Assembly: GCA_903892415.1 (NCBI GenBank)
Contig: CAITIQ010000173.1
Location: forward strand, 1 to 64,000
Length of the DNA stretch: 64,000 bases
Source of the DNA: an uncultured delta proteobacterium
GTDB taxonomy: Bacteria; Myxococcota_A; Polyangia; Polyangiales; Polyangiaceae
Direction: 5' to 3'
The position numbers were made by a program, and so were the translations under genes. The first letter of the stretch is position 1, and each line of letters begins with the position of its first letter. The notes under the pieces were generated by a model. That model made no database searches. It saw nothing but the letters and a program-made list of their open reading frames with translations, and was not told the origin of the DNA. Below, piece after piece: positions 27,618 through 35,273 of the stretch.

Positions 27618-28241
27618 GTGTCGCGTCGCCGTCCCTTGTTTGAGCAGCCTCGTCTGCCGAGCGCCCAACGTGCCGACTCCGAGCAGATCGTCGCAGCGGT
27701 GATCGCAGCCGCCATCGAGCTTGGGCCGCAGGCAACCTTGGCCGCCATCGCCGCCAAGGCGGGTGTCGGTGCCGCCTCCCTGCACCGTTACTTCCCGACC
27801 ACGGCGGCCATCTTCGCCGAGGTGTCGCGGCAGAGTTACCGCACGCTGCTCGAGCAGATCCGCGCGCTGACGAACCGCGAAGACCTCGAGCTGTACGAGA
27901 TGGTGAAGCTCGTTTGCCACGCCGCCATTGAAGGGCCGGGGCTGTCGCTCGAGCACCGTCGGCGCCTCAATCTGGAGCTGCCGTTGGCGTGGACCACGAG
28001 TACGGCCGAACAGGTCTATGCCGAAGTGCTCGAGGCCGCTGCTGTCTGGATCCGAGCGCATGTTCGGCCGGCCCCACGCGATCTCGAGGCGCGTGTGTTC
28101 GTCGCCTTCGCCAACATTCGTGGGGCGGTGCTGATGATGCTGATGTTCCCGTCGCTCGCTCCCTCGCGGGAGGCTCTATTGCCGGCGCTCACCGATTCGG
28201 TGTTTCTGGCGCTCACCAGCGAGCGGCCGCTGGGCCAATAG
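27618..28241 (+). CDS. TetR/AcrR-family transcriptional regulator
   Basis: A 207-residue repressor-type protein. The N-terminal helix-turn-helix spans about residues 20-70, with TLAAIAAKAGVGAASLHRYF closely matching the TetR recognition helix region. The C-terminal ligand domain is helical and unassigned. It diverges from the penicillin acylase-like gene and probably controls it and itself through the palindrome at 27539-27569; the ligand might be an acylated compound, which is inference. Confidence 0.9.
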   Translation: MSRRRPLFEQPRLPSAQRADSEQIVAAVIAAAIELGPQATLAAIAAKAGVGAASLHRYFPTTAAIFAEVSRQSYRTLLEQIRALTNREDLELYEMVKLVCHAAIEGPGLSLEHRRRLNLELPLAWTTSTAEQVYAEVLEAAAVWIRAHVRPAPRDLEARVFVAFANIRGAVLMMLMFPSLAPSREALLPALTDSVFLALTSERPLGQ

Positions 28242-28270
28242 CGACTCGGTTGGCGCTGCTTGTGCCAGCT

Positions 28271-28286
28271 GTGCCGCGCGCGGCAC
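28271..28286. other. 16-bp perfect GC palindrome
   Basis: GTGCCGCGCGCGGCAC reads identically on both strands, 30 bp after the TetR stop. No T-tract follows, so it is either a weak terminator or a protein site upstream of the lipoprotein gene at 28356. Confidence 0.35.
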
Positions 28287-28355
28287 GGGGCGACCTTCAA
28301 ATCGCCGTGATTGTAAGGGTCCATCGCTGGCACGCTCGATGCTCAAGCAGCCTTC

Positions 28356-29135
28356 ATGAAGACGAGTTTCCTCGGGTTTGCGATGGTGCTTACGGCGATG
28401 ACCGGCTGCAACGCCACGGTCAGCAACGGCAACTGCGAAGAGCCGGAGCCCGGCGGCTCAGGAGGTTGCGGAGCGACCTGGGAGTGCATCGACGGCGAGT
28501 GGGTGGATACCTTCGAACAAGCCGAGGACAACTGTCTCCCGCCCAGCGAATGCCCGGCCACGTTGCCCGAGTTCGGCTCGCCCTGCAACGGCTCGACGCA
28601 ATGCGAATACCCCGGCACCGACGAAGAGTGCGGTGATCCAAACCAGCCGTTTTACGCCGACTGCGTCGATGGTGCGTGGCAGATCTCGACCACGCGCTGC
28701 TCCCCTCCGCCCGAGTGCCCGGAGCTGATTCCAACCGCGGGCACCGATTGCACCGGCTGGGACTACGCCTTCGCGTGCTCGTATGAAATCGACTGTGGCG
28801 CGGGTCCCACGCCGCTCTTGATGAGCTGCGGCTTCGAGTCTGGAGTCGCGCTCTGGCAGGTCGATTCGGGCATGGGCTGCACCGACTGCATCGGTCTGGA
28901 CCCAGCCACGTGTGCGGCAAGCGAGTGTCAGTGGCTCACGCCCGGGTGTGAAGCCGGTGCGCCGCCGCTCCTAGAGGGTTGCTACCCGAAGCTCGACTGC
29001 CAATCGGATGGTTGCAACGGCGACCTGCAGTGCGTGCTCTACACCTACGATCCGTGCGCTGACAGTGACTGCGACGCGTGCGGAGCAACCTTCGGCGTTT
29101 GCGAAGAGCCGCCGCCGCCGCCGCCGCAGCCGTAA
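28356..29135 (+). CDS. Cysteine-rich lipoprotein
   Basis: A 259-residue predicted lipoprotein (lipobox MTGC near residue 18) with more than 25 cysteines spread through repeated short modules of the type ECP..P..G..C. Such modules occur in many myxobacterial surface proteins and probably form disulfide-pinned loops. The C-terminus is acidic then poly-proline, encoded by a (CCG) run near 29107-29127. It ends one base before the convergent DUF2786-like gene. Function unknown. Confidence 0.78.
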   Translation: MKTSFLGFAMVLTAMTGCNATVSNGNCEEPEPGGSGGCGATWECIDGEWVDTFEQAEDNCLPPSECPATLPEFGSPCNGSTQCEYPGTDEECGDPNQPFYADCVDGAWQISTTRCSPPPECPELIPTAGTDCTGWDYAFACSYEIDCGAGPTPLLMSCGFESGVALWQVDSGMGCTDCIGLDPATCAASECQWLTPGCEAGAPPLLEGCYPKLDCQSDGCNGDLQCVLYTYDPCADSDCDACGATFGVCEEPPPPPPQP

Positions 29136-29510
29136 CTACGGCCGCTGCTCACGCGGGATGCAGTCTCCGTGGACGAAACCGTCTGCGCTCGAGAAGGCAT
29201 CCCCGAGCTCGATCGGCTCACCGCAAGCCGTGCACAACGATCCTGCTTGATCGCGTCGGCGAACGAAGGGCCCGCGCGGAACACGCCGCTTGCGAACCGG
29301 CGCCGGCTGGGGCTCTGCCCAACCATCCCACGCTGAGGCTTGCCGGCGCGGACTCGAGCGACGCGGCGCTTGCACCGACGCTGCGTCCTCGATCACGACC
29401 TTGCCCTCGCGAATCAGGCGACAGGCCTGACGTGCAGCAGCACTGGCCTCATGCTCGTTGGCGGAGCCAGCGAGCGCCGCGAGCTTGCGAACTTTGTCGG
29501 CGATGCTCAT
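29136..29510 (-). CDS. DUF2786-like protein with C-terminal zinc-type motif
   Basis: A 124-residue cytoplasmic protein. Residues 1-42 (DKVRKLAALAGSANEHEA followed by AARQACRLI) match the DUF2786 pattern. A basic Arg/Pro linker follows, then CTACGEPIELGD and HGDC, a plausible zinc-binding CxxC...HxxC site. The reading frame stays open upstream of the ATG with protein-like sequence but no usable start codon, so the N-terminus is slightly uncertain. Role unknown. Confidence 0.7.
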   Translation of the reverse strand: MSIADKVRKLAALAGSANEHEASAAARQACRLIREGKVVIEDAASVQAPRRSSPRRQASAWDGWAEPQPAPVRKRRVPRGPFVRRRDQAGSLCTACGEPIELGDAFSSADGFVHGDCIPREQRP

Positions 29511-29586
29511 GCGCCAGCGAATCCATTCGTAACAGCGCCCGTCATTGCGCTCGGTGTAGCGCGTTCCGCGTGGGGCGTCCTCGTCC

Positions 29587-30471
29587 TCAAACGGCGGGCG
29601 TGTCGGTGAAACCTGGCCGTCGTTCGAACGTGCTCACCGCAAGTAGCGCATACCAACCGAGGACGCTCGCGAAGCCAGCGCCGAGGACGGGAACAGGGAA
29701 GTGGCCGAAGAAGGTCGCAAGTACGCTCGCGGTGAAGTAGCAGAGCGCAGCGCAAGCGAGCGGCGTTGGCGGCCAGCTAAGCCGACGGTTCACGAGCGCG
29801 AAGAGCAGCAGGCCCGTGGTCGTCGCGCAGGCCGCAAGCCATCCCGGCCCTTGCTCGATGGCGAGATAGAAGACCCGCTCGACGTGCTCAACCGGCGCCA
29901 GCGGGTCGGGCCTTCGCCAGGTCAGCGCAGCCGCGCCTACGTGCAGCACGCATGTGAGCCGCGCGATCCTCGGGGTCTTGTCGTCGACCAGCAAGACCGC
30001 GATGCTGCCGGCTGCGAGAGCGCTCGCTTGCGCGGCATCGGGCTGCAACCAATGAACGAGCTGCACCGCAAGCGACGCGACGAGCGCCCGGTTGCGCGCG
30101 CTCGCAGCGGGAGCCCGCAACCCCAGCAGCAACCACGGCGCAAGCGCCGCCGAGGCGTGCAGCTGCAGCCCCCCCAACTGCAGCCAGCGCGTTACCCCGT
30201 CCACCCCAGGGTGCAGCAAGGTCGTGGCGATCCCAACGGCAGCCAGCGTCGGTGCCCAGGCTTCCAGCGCCTCGAGGCGACAGCGCCGCGCCGCGAGCAC
30301 CGTCCCCATGCCGAGCAACACCGCAACGAGGTTGGGCGCATAGGCGGTCCAGCGCACGCCCTGCGAAGCTGCTATCGCAAGCCCAACCACGATCGCCGGG
30401 ATGGGGGCGAGCAAGTGGAGTCGCAGGCGCAGCGGCCCGGTCGGGAGGGCTTCTAACGCTGCGCTGCTCAC
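29587..30471 (-). CDS. Multi-pass membrane protein with SEDS-like motifs
   Basis: A 294-residue integral membrane protein with about eight or nine helices, starting with GTG only 2 bp after the TetR stop at 30474, so the two are probably co-transcribed. Two segments recall SEDS proteins (FtsW/RodA): DGVTRWLQLGGLQLHASAAL, similar to the G-x-RW-x-x-LG-x-x-x-x-Q-x-SE motif, and GHFPVPVLGAGFASVLG near the C-terminus, similar to the LPF-x-SYGGSS loop. It is shorter than normal SEDS proteins (about 370-400 residues) and the match is loose; a diverged or reduced relative is possible. Confidence 0.6.
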   Translation of the reverse strand: MSSAALEALPTGPLRLRLHLLAPIPAIVVGLAIAASQGVRWTAYAPNLVAVLLGMGTVLAARRCRLEALEAWAPTLAAVGIATTLLHPGVDGVTRWLQLGGLQLHASAALAPWLLLGLRAPAASARNRALVASLAVQLVHWLQPDAAQASALAAGSIAVLLVDDKTPRIARLTCVLHVGAAALTWRRPDPLAPVEHVERVFYLAIEQGPGWLAACATTTGLLLFALVNRRLSWPPTPLACAALCYFTASVLATFFGHFPVPVLGAGFASVLGWYALLAVSTFERRPGFTDTPAV

Positions 30472-30473
30472 GG

Positions 30474-31079
30474 CTATCGCGACCGCGGGCTACCTTGTTG
30501 CAAACCCAACATCAGCAGGCGAACGAGCTCCCCCAGGTGCTTGCGATGCGCCGCAACGGTGGTCGCGTCATAAGCGGCCCCGGAGGCGGCCCGGATGAGC
30601 AGCTGGGCCAAGCCCAGAGCGGTCAAGCCGGCGCGCGCTGGATCCACCTCGCTAGACACTTCGATCGTCGTCGCGAGCAGCCGCACGAAGGCCTTATCCG
30701 CTCGCGCGATGGTCTCGGTACCCAGGCGGTTCTGCGAGTCGAGCAGCTCCTGGGCGTGCGGCGAACGCTGCACGAGCTCCCAATAGCGTGTGAACTTTGC
30801 GGCCAGCATCGCGGAGAGGCGTTCTTCAATCGACCCTCGTCCTCGGCTGGCCGCTTCGGCGCGCGCGATCAGATCCTCGCACACGGCGACCACCACAGCC
30901 TCGAAGACCGCGTCCTTGTCCTTGAAGTACGCGTAGACCGTGGGTTTCGCCACGCCGGCCTCGGCCGCTAGCTGGTCGATCGACGTGCGCTTGAACCCGT
31001 AGCGGCTGAAAAGGGTGGTGGCCGCGGTAACGATTTTTGCCCGCTTCTCTTCTGCGCGCGGAGCCTCCTTGGGCGACAT
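30474..31079 (-). CDS. TetR/AcrR-family transcriptional regulator
   Basis: A 201-residue regulator. The DNA-binding domain covers about residues 10-60: IVTAATTLFSRYGFKRTSID and then AAEAGVAKPTVYAYFKDKD, a textbook TetR helix-turn-helix. The C-terminal domain is helical. It is divergent from an SDR oxidoreductase gene, with a perfect 8-bp-arm inverted repeat between them. Upstream of the SEDS-like membrane gene in a likely operon. Confidence 0.93.
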   Translation of the reverse strand: MSPKEAPRAEEKRAKIVTAATTLFSRYGFKRTSIDQLAAEAGVAKPTVYAYFKDKDAVFEAVVVAVCEDLIARAEAASRGRGSIEERLSAMLAAKFTRYWELVQRSPHAQELLDSQNRLGTETIARADKAFVRLLATTIEVSSEVDPARAGLTALGLAQLLIRAASGAAYDATTVAAHRKHLGELVRLLMLGLQQGSPRSR

Positions 31080-31105
31080 GCGGGCACATTAGCACGCTTT
31101 GTATG

Positions 31106-31135
31106 ATTGAACTGAATTGACAGAATTAGTTCAAT
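31106..31135. promoter_or_regulatory. TetR operator overlapping a -35 element
   Basis: ATTGAACT (31106-31113) and AGTTCAAT (31128-31135) form perfect 8-bp arms 14 bp apart, in an AT-rich pocket between the divergent TetR and SDR genes. A consensus -35 hexamer TTGACA lies between the arms at 31117-31122, reading toward the SDR gene, with a weak TAAGTG-type -10 at about 31139-31144. Repressor bound here would block the promoter. Confidence 0.75.
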
Positions 31136-31163
31136 GCGTAAGTGTTGGGCCAGGAGAAAAACG

Positions 31164-32219
31164 ATGCACGTTCTCGTCACTGGGGCCTCCGGCTTCATCG
31201 CTAGCCATATCGTTCAGCAGCTCTTGGCCAAGGGGCATCGCGTGCGCGGCACCGTGCGCTCCCTCGCCAAAGAGAAGGACCTCGCCCGGTTGCGCGCGCT
31301 CCCGGGCGCCGCCGAGCGGCTCAGCTTCGTCGCTGCGGATCTGCGTACGCCAGGCGGTTTTGATGAGGCTGTGCGCGGTTGTGACGCTGTCTTGCATACC
31401 GCTAGCCCCTACACCTTGGACGCCAAAGACCCGCAGAAGGACCTCGTGGATCCGGCGGTGATGGGCACCCGCAACGTGCTGCTCGCCTGCCAGAAGGAGC
31501 CCTCGGTCAAGCGGGTGATCTTGACCTCATCCATGGCCGCCATCACGGATGAGCCGGAGAGTGACCATCTGCTGACCGAGGCGGATTGGAACAACAAATC
31601 CAGCTTGCAGCGCAACCCCTACTACTACTCAAAGACGCTCGCGGAGCGCGCAGCCTGGGAGTTTATCGAGCAAGAGAAGCCCAACTTCGATCTTGTGGTG
31701 ATCAACCCGTTCCTGGTGATTGGGCCCTCCCTCTCCGCGGGCATCAATACCTCCAACCAACTGTTCGTGGACCTCTTGGCTGGCACGTACCCCGGCATCA
31801 TGAACCTCACCTGGGGCTTCGTGGACGTACGTGACGTCGCTGAGGCGCACGTGCGCGCGCTTGAAACGCCCGGGGCGAAGGGGCGCTACATCACCGCGGG
31901 GGAGACGATCGGCATGCGCGCCCTGGTTGAGCTCTTGGACAAGAACGGTTGGGCCAAAGGCAACAAGCTGCCCAAGCTGGGGATGGATTGTGGCGCGGGT
32001 GATTTCGCAGTGCGGCTCTCTTCCTACCTGCAACCCAAGGGCATCGGCTCCTACTTGCGCACGCACGTTGGGCGGGTACCGCGCTACGACACGAGCAAGG
32101 TGCGTAACGAGTTGGGCGTCAAATTTCGCAGCGTCGAGAGCTCCATCCTGGACACCCTGGTCGACCTCGAGCGTGAAGGGCACGTCAAGCGTGAGGCTGG
32201 CACAGCTCCTTCGCACTGA
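31164..32219 (+). CDS. NAD(P)-dependent extended SDR (dihydroflavonol reductase-like)
   Basis: Start at 31164 behind AGGAGA; the longer frame adds 10 basic residues. The 351-residue protein begins with the Rossmann motif VTGASGFIASHIV and has the SDR active site: Ser in LTSSMA, Tyr and Lys in YYYSKTLAE (YxxxK). VVINPFLVIGPSL and GFVDVRDVAEAHV are typical of the dihydroflavonol-4-reductase/cinnamoyl-CoA reductase group, which reduces aldehydes or ketones with NADPH. Probably repressed by the divergent TetR protein and induced by its own substrate. Substrate unknown. Confidence 0.93.
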   Translation: MHVLVTGASGFIASHIVQQLLAKGHRVRGTVRSLAKEKDLARLRALPGAAERLSFVAADLRTPGGFDEAVRGCDAVLHTASPYTLDAKDPQKDLVDPAVMGTRNVLLACQKEPSVKRVILTSSMAAITDEPESDHLLTEADWNNKSSLQRNPYYYSKTLAERAAWEFIEQEKPNFDLVVINPFLVIGPSLSAGINTSNQLFVDLLAGTYPGIMNLTWGFVDVRDVAEAHVRALETPGAKGRYITAGETIGMRALVELLDKNGWAKGNKLPKLGMDCGAGDFAVRLSSYLQPKGIGSYLRTHVGRVPRYDTSKVRNELGVKFRSVESSILDTLVDLEREGHVKREAGTAPSH

Positions 32220-32228
32220 CGCGTAACG

Positions 32229-33266
32229 TTAGAAACTCCAGCGCGCTGAAGCGCTGGTCGGCCCGAGTTGCCACTGGGGGGTGAAGCTTGGGCCGGGCGC
32301 GGTTGGCTCACTGACGTCGGGCTCGCCGGACCCCCAAAGCACGAGTGGCAGCCCAACGCCGACCATGGCCAGTCCACCAATGAGCGTCGCCGGTGTACCG
32401 GGGTAGAAGTCGGGCTGGTAGTCCTCGATGCGCTGCTCGCGCATGGCATCGGCGAACAAACCGAACGACATCGAAACGGCGGCCATCGACCCCAAGGTGA
32501 TGCACACGATGCCAGCCTCCACTGCCGCTTTCGAGCGCATGGCTGGAACGCCGATCTCGTCCTCGCGAGCGCCGTGCACAGTCATGGCGATTCCGCCGCC
32601 CAGCGCCGCCAGCGATGCTCCCCAAAGGCCCCATACCTCGGAGTCGGAGGAGCTGCCTTCCCCGGCCTCCGCCAGCAAAGCTCCGCTCACCGAGAGGGTC
32701 GCGACGCCGCCAATCGTGATCATGCCGATACCCGTTCCGATCATACCGGGCGATCGCATACGCAGATTGTCCTCCGGAAAGCTTGGTACCGAGCTGGCCC
32801 CTACAGCAATGAACGGAATACCAAAGGCGAGCAGACCTGCTGCTGGACCAAGCGTCAGAACCCCAGGAATGATCGTGTCTTCGGAGGTGACGAGTCCCGT
32901 CCCCAACGCTGCCAGCGCGCCGCCGGCCGCAGTGAAAACGATCCCGGTGACCATCAGCGAGCGGCTTCGAATTTCGGTTGCGGCAGGCGCCGGGGAGGCC
33001 CAGGCCCACGGCCTGACCCACGGCCCTGCCGGAGGAGGAGTGGTTGACGTCCACGTTGGTGGAGCTGGCGACCAAGGTGCGCTTGCCGGTGGCGCCCATG
33101 GTTCGCTGGCCGGCGGCGCCCATGGTTCGCTGGTGGTCGGCGAGGGAGTCGTCGGGTTGAGCGGCGGAGGTTCGGCCGACTGGGCCTCACTGCGCGCAGG
33201 TGCGAAGACGCCGCTGAGAAAGGCAGCAAAAAGCCATACCGCTCGAGAGTGAAGCAGCGCTCGCAT
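32229..33266 (-). CDS. Exported Pro-rich multi-helix membrane protein
   Basis: A 345-residue protein with a signal peptide (cleavage near RSEAQ), a Pro/Trp-rich segment holding the eight-residue repeat SEPWAPPA twice plus a diverged third copy, then six or so Gly/Ala-rich hydrophobic segments in pairs. It ends ASARWSF, a terminal aromatic residue. Proteins of this build (signal, Pro-rich stretch, Gly-rich helices) are common and uncharacterised in myxobacteria. Converges with the SDR gene 9 bp away. Confidence 0.7.
   Translation of the reverse strand: MRALLHSRAVWLFAAFLSGVFAPARSEAQSAEPPPLNPTTPSPTTSEPWAPPASEPWAPPASAPWSPAPPTWTSTTPPPAGPWVRPWAWASPAPAATEIRSRSLMVTGIVFTAAGGALAALGTGLVTSEDTIIPGVLTLGPAAGLLAFGIPFIAVGASSVPSFPEDNLRMRSPGMIGTGIGMITIGGVATLSVSGALLAEAGEGSSSDSEVWGLWGASLAALGGGIAMTVHGAREDEIGVPAMRSKAAVEAGIVCITLGSMAAVSMSFGLFADAMREQRIEDYQPDFYPGTPATLIGGLAMVGVGLPLVLWGSGEPDVSEPTAPGPSFTPQWQLGPTSASARWSF
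33061..33132 (-). repeat. Tandem 24-bp repeat encoding SEPWAPPA
   Basis: Two near-identical 24-bp units (33085-33108 and 33109-33132, one base different) and a diverged third at 33061-33084. They encode the Pro/Trp octapeptide repeat in the overlapping gene. The copy number could vary by replication slippage. Confidence 0.8.
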
Positions 33267-33330
33267 GCAGCGGCTGGAGCACGATCTCAGCCAACTGCGC
33301 GTCGGGATTTGGACGGCTCAGTCTCCAAGC

Positions 33331-33861
33331 TCAAAAGGCGTAGCCAACCGTCGCATCAGCGTGGGGATAGACTCCGCGAAAGTTGCGTTCCGAACTCGGG
33401 CCCGGGAGCGTGACCGTGTGGTACTGGCCTCCGGCTCCGATAGCGAGGTGCAGATGATCGAGCAGCAAGAGCGCGTAGCCTGCGCTCACCCCGAGCGCCG
33501 CCGCCAAGCCGAGGCGACCTTCACCATCGATCTCGGAGGTCGCGAACCCGCCTTGTACGAAGGGTGAAATCCAGAAGCCTTCCGGGGCCACGTCGGTCAG
33601 ATAGAACATCGGCCTGAGTCGAAGAACGAAGCCCATCGTATCGAGCGCCTCTTCGGTTTGCGTCCACGGCACGTACCAGTCGAGGTCGGCCTGCAACGCG
33701 ACGCGCGGAGCCACTGTGCGTTGCACTCCAGCCCCAACGACGTGCAGCCCAAGGTCGGCGAGCACGATCGTCTGCGGTGCTTCAGCGGCCTGCGCGAACA
33801 CGCTCGGGGCGGAGCCGAGCACGAGCAGCGCGACGATGGGGTGCAGCGAGCGAAAGATCAT
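33331..33861 (-). CDS. Small outer-membrane beta-barrel-like protein
   Basis: Start at ATG 33861, with AGGAG five bases upstream; a GTG further up lacks that. The 176-residue product has a signal peptide ending SVFAQ, then strands alternating hydrophobic and polar residues (LHVVGAGVQRTVAPRVALQA, PEGFWISPFVQGGF, LHLAIGAGGQYHTV) and ends DATVGYAF with the terminal Phe typical of Omp85-assembled barrels. An eight-stranded barrel of the OmpA/OmpW size class is likely. Role unknown. Confidence 0.75.
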   Translation of the reverse strand: MIFRSLHPIVALLVLGSAPSVFAQAAEAPQTIVLADLGLHVVGAGVQRTVAPRVALQADLDWYVPWTQTEEALDTMGFVLRLRPMFYLTDVAPEGFWISPFVQGGFATSEIDGEGRLGLAAALGVSAGYALLLLDHLHLAIGAGGQYHTVTLPGPSSERNFRGVYPHADATVGYAF

Positions 33862-33928
33862 GGCTCCTGATATCACCTCATTCGTCGACTGTACCGATTC
33901 GCTTCATCCGTGCGGTGTTTGCTCCCAG

Positions 33929-34156
33929 TCAGGGTTCACCGACGGTCCTGCAGGTCATCGTCGTGCCTCTCTTGTTCGCCTCGCAACGAAGCAAGGTGCC
34001 CCAGGCCGAGAAGGGGCTCTGCTTGAGTCGCGTCATATAGTAGGTGTCGCTATCTGGTTCGCGGCGAATGCTCGTGTAGGTGGCCTGACAGCCGGTCATC
34101 GTGAGCAGCGTGCCGACCAGGGCGCAGGCCGCAAACGTTGTGGATCGAGCGCTCAT
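33929..34156 (-). CDS. Small lipoprotein
   Basis: Start at 34156 gives a 75-residue lipoprotein: basic N-terminus, hydrophobic stretch, lipobox MTGC near residue 23, and a 50-residue mature part with two cysteines (LRCEANK, MTCRTVG). Its ATG overlaps the stop of the upstream small lipoprotein gene by 4 bp, so the two are translationally coupled and may act together. No family recognised. Confidence 0.7.
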   Translation of the reverse strand: MSARSTTFAACALVGTLLTMTGCQATYTSIRREPDSDTYYMTRLKQSPFSAWGTLLRCEANKRGTTMTCRTVGEP

Positions 34157-34347
34157 TCGTCCACCTTCATTTCGACTTCGATGCATTCTTTGTCGCCGTC
34201 CTCGGGGCACAGCCACAGCAGAGGATCAGAGCCCCGACTGCCAGCCATGTAGACCCAGCCTTCACGAGGCGATGGAGCCGAGCTCCACGCCGTGGTTACG
34301 CATCCACTCGCGCACAGCGCGAGACCGAAGAGTAAACAGAATCTCAC
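34153..34347 (-). CDS. Very small lipoprotein
   Basis: GTG start at 34347, preceded by AGGGGAG; the longer frame adds 23 residues that are not signal-like. The 64-residue product has lipobox ASGC at residue 17 and a short mature part with LWLCPEDGDKECIEVE, two cysteines nine residues apart. Overlaps the next gene by 4 bp (ATGA). Function unknown. Confidence 0.65.
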   Translation of the reverse strand: MRFCLLFGLALCASGCVTTAWSSAPSPREGWVYMAGSRGSDPLLWLCPEDGDKECIEVEMKVDE

Positions 34348-34430
34348 TTCGCTCCCCTTTGCAGGCCACGCCGATCGTGGTGGTGCCACGCTAGGCGCCC
34401 GCGCGCCCCGAGCCAAGGGCGGATCTGTGC

Positions 34431-35213
34431 TCAGTCGCCTTGGCAGACCCCGAGCTGACCACCCGAAGGCGCGAGGCTGTTCTCGGCGAAGGGAATTGCT
34501 TCGTCCTCGATCACCTGGCCGAACACGTCGGTCACGCGCAGCGCGTAAGGGCCGTCACCGAGCCCGCTATCGGTAACGAAGTAGTTGTAGTCGAGACGCT
34601 GGATAGCATTGTAGTTACCCGCCGCGTCGCGCGCTTCGAGCGAGGCGATCGCGTAGGTATGGTTGCGCAGCTGGATCGCCGTCCAGAACGGATTCGAGCC
34701 TTCTTTAAAGTGGTATTGCATTGGCCCTTGCACGCCGCAGGCCACGTAGCGCCAGGAGATGTCGACCCGACCTTGCTCCAACGGGGCGATCAGTTCGAAC
34801 GCCTCCGGGCTCAGATCGATGTCGCCCTGCGGGCACTCGGGGCAGCGGTCCACGATGCGGACCTCGATCGCTCCATTCGGTCCGGTGACCTCCACACAAG
34901 CCCCACAGGCGGCGCTTCCGGCGTAGTCGGTTTGGTTCATCGCGCCGACCATGAGATCGTCGGGCGTCGCGGGGAAGCTGCAGTTCCCGCTGCCATCGGC
35001 GAAGTCGTAGAACGTCGCTTCGCCCTGGTGGACGGTGAGGTCGGCATCGCAGTTGGGGTTCAACGGGGCGCCTCCCGTCCCAGGGCCGCTCGAGGTTGGG
35101 CCCGCGCCTGCGCCTCCACCTCCATCAGCGCCGCTCCCGGACGCCGAAGCTGCGTCCCCACAGCCAGTCAACGCAACGACGACGAAGAGCCAAGTTAGCG
35201 ATCGCACGCTCAT
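34431..35213 (-). CDS. Bacterial expansin-like lipoprotein
   Basis: Start at 35213 gives a lipoprotein signal with lipobox LTGC and a Gly/Ser linker to about residue 50. The 260-residue protein then matches expansins: a double-psi beta-barrel domain with GEATFYDFADGSGNCSF, CGACVEVTGPNG and VDRCPECPQGDIDLSPEAF (the aspartates expected in the active groove), followed by VDISWRYVAC and a C-terminal Ig-like carbohydrate-binding domain. Expansins loosen cellulose or peptidoglycan networks without hydrolysis. Surface-anchored expansin suggests contact with plant or microbial cell walls. Confidence 0.87.
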   Translation of the reverse strand: MSVRSLTWLFVVVALTGCGDAASASGSGADGGGGAGAGPTSSGPGTGGAPLNPNCDADLTVHQGEATFYDFADGSGNCSFPATPDDLMVGAMNQTDYAGSAACGACVEVTGPNGAIEVRIVDRCPECPQGDIDLSPEAFELIAPLEQGRVDISWRYVACGVQGPMQYHFKEGSNPFWTAIQLRNHTYAIASLEARDAAGNYNAIQRLDYNYFVTDSGLGDGPYALRVTDVFGQVIEDEAIPFAENSLAPSGGQLGVCQGD

Positions 35214-35273
35214 GAGCGTAGCGGAAGAGGCCCTCGCGCGGACCAAGCAGAATGGGCTGGCGTTCAGGGCCCG

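Noticed and set aside
33061..33132. Mobile or phase-variable promoter repeat
   Set aside because: The 24-bp repeat is within a coding region in frame and encodes a Pro/Trp octapeptide.
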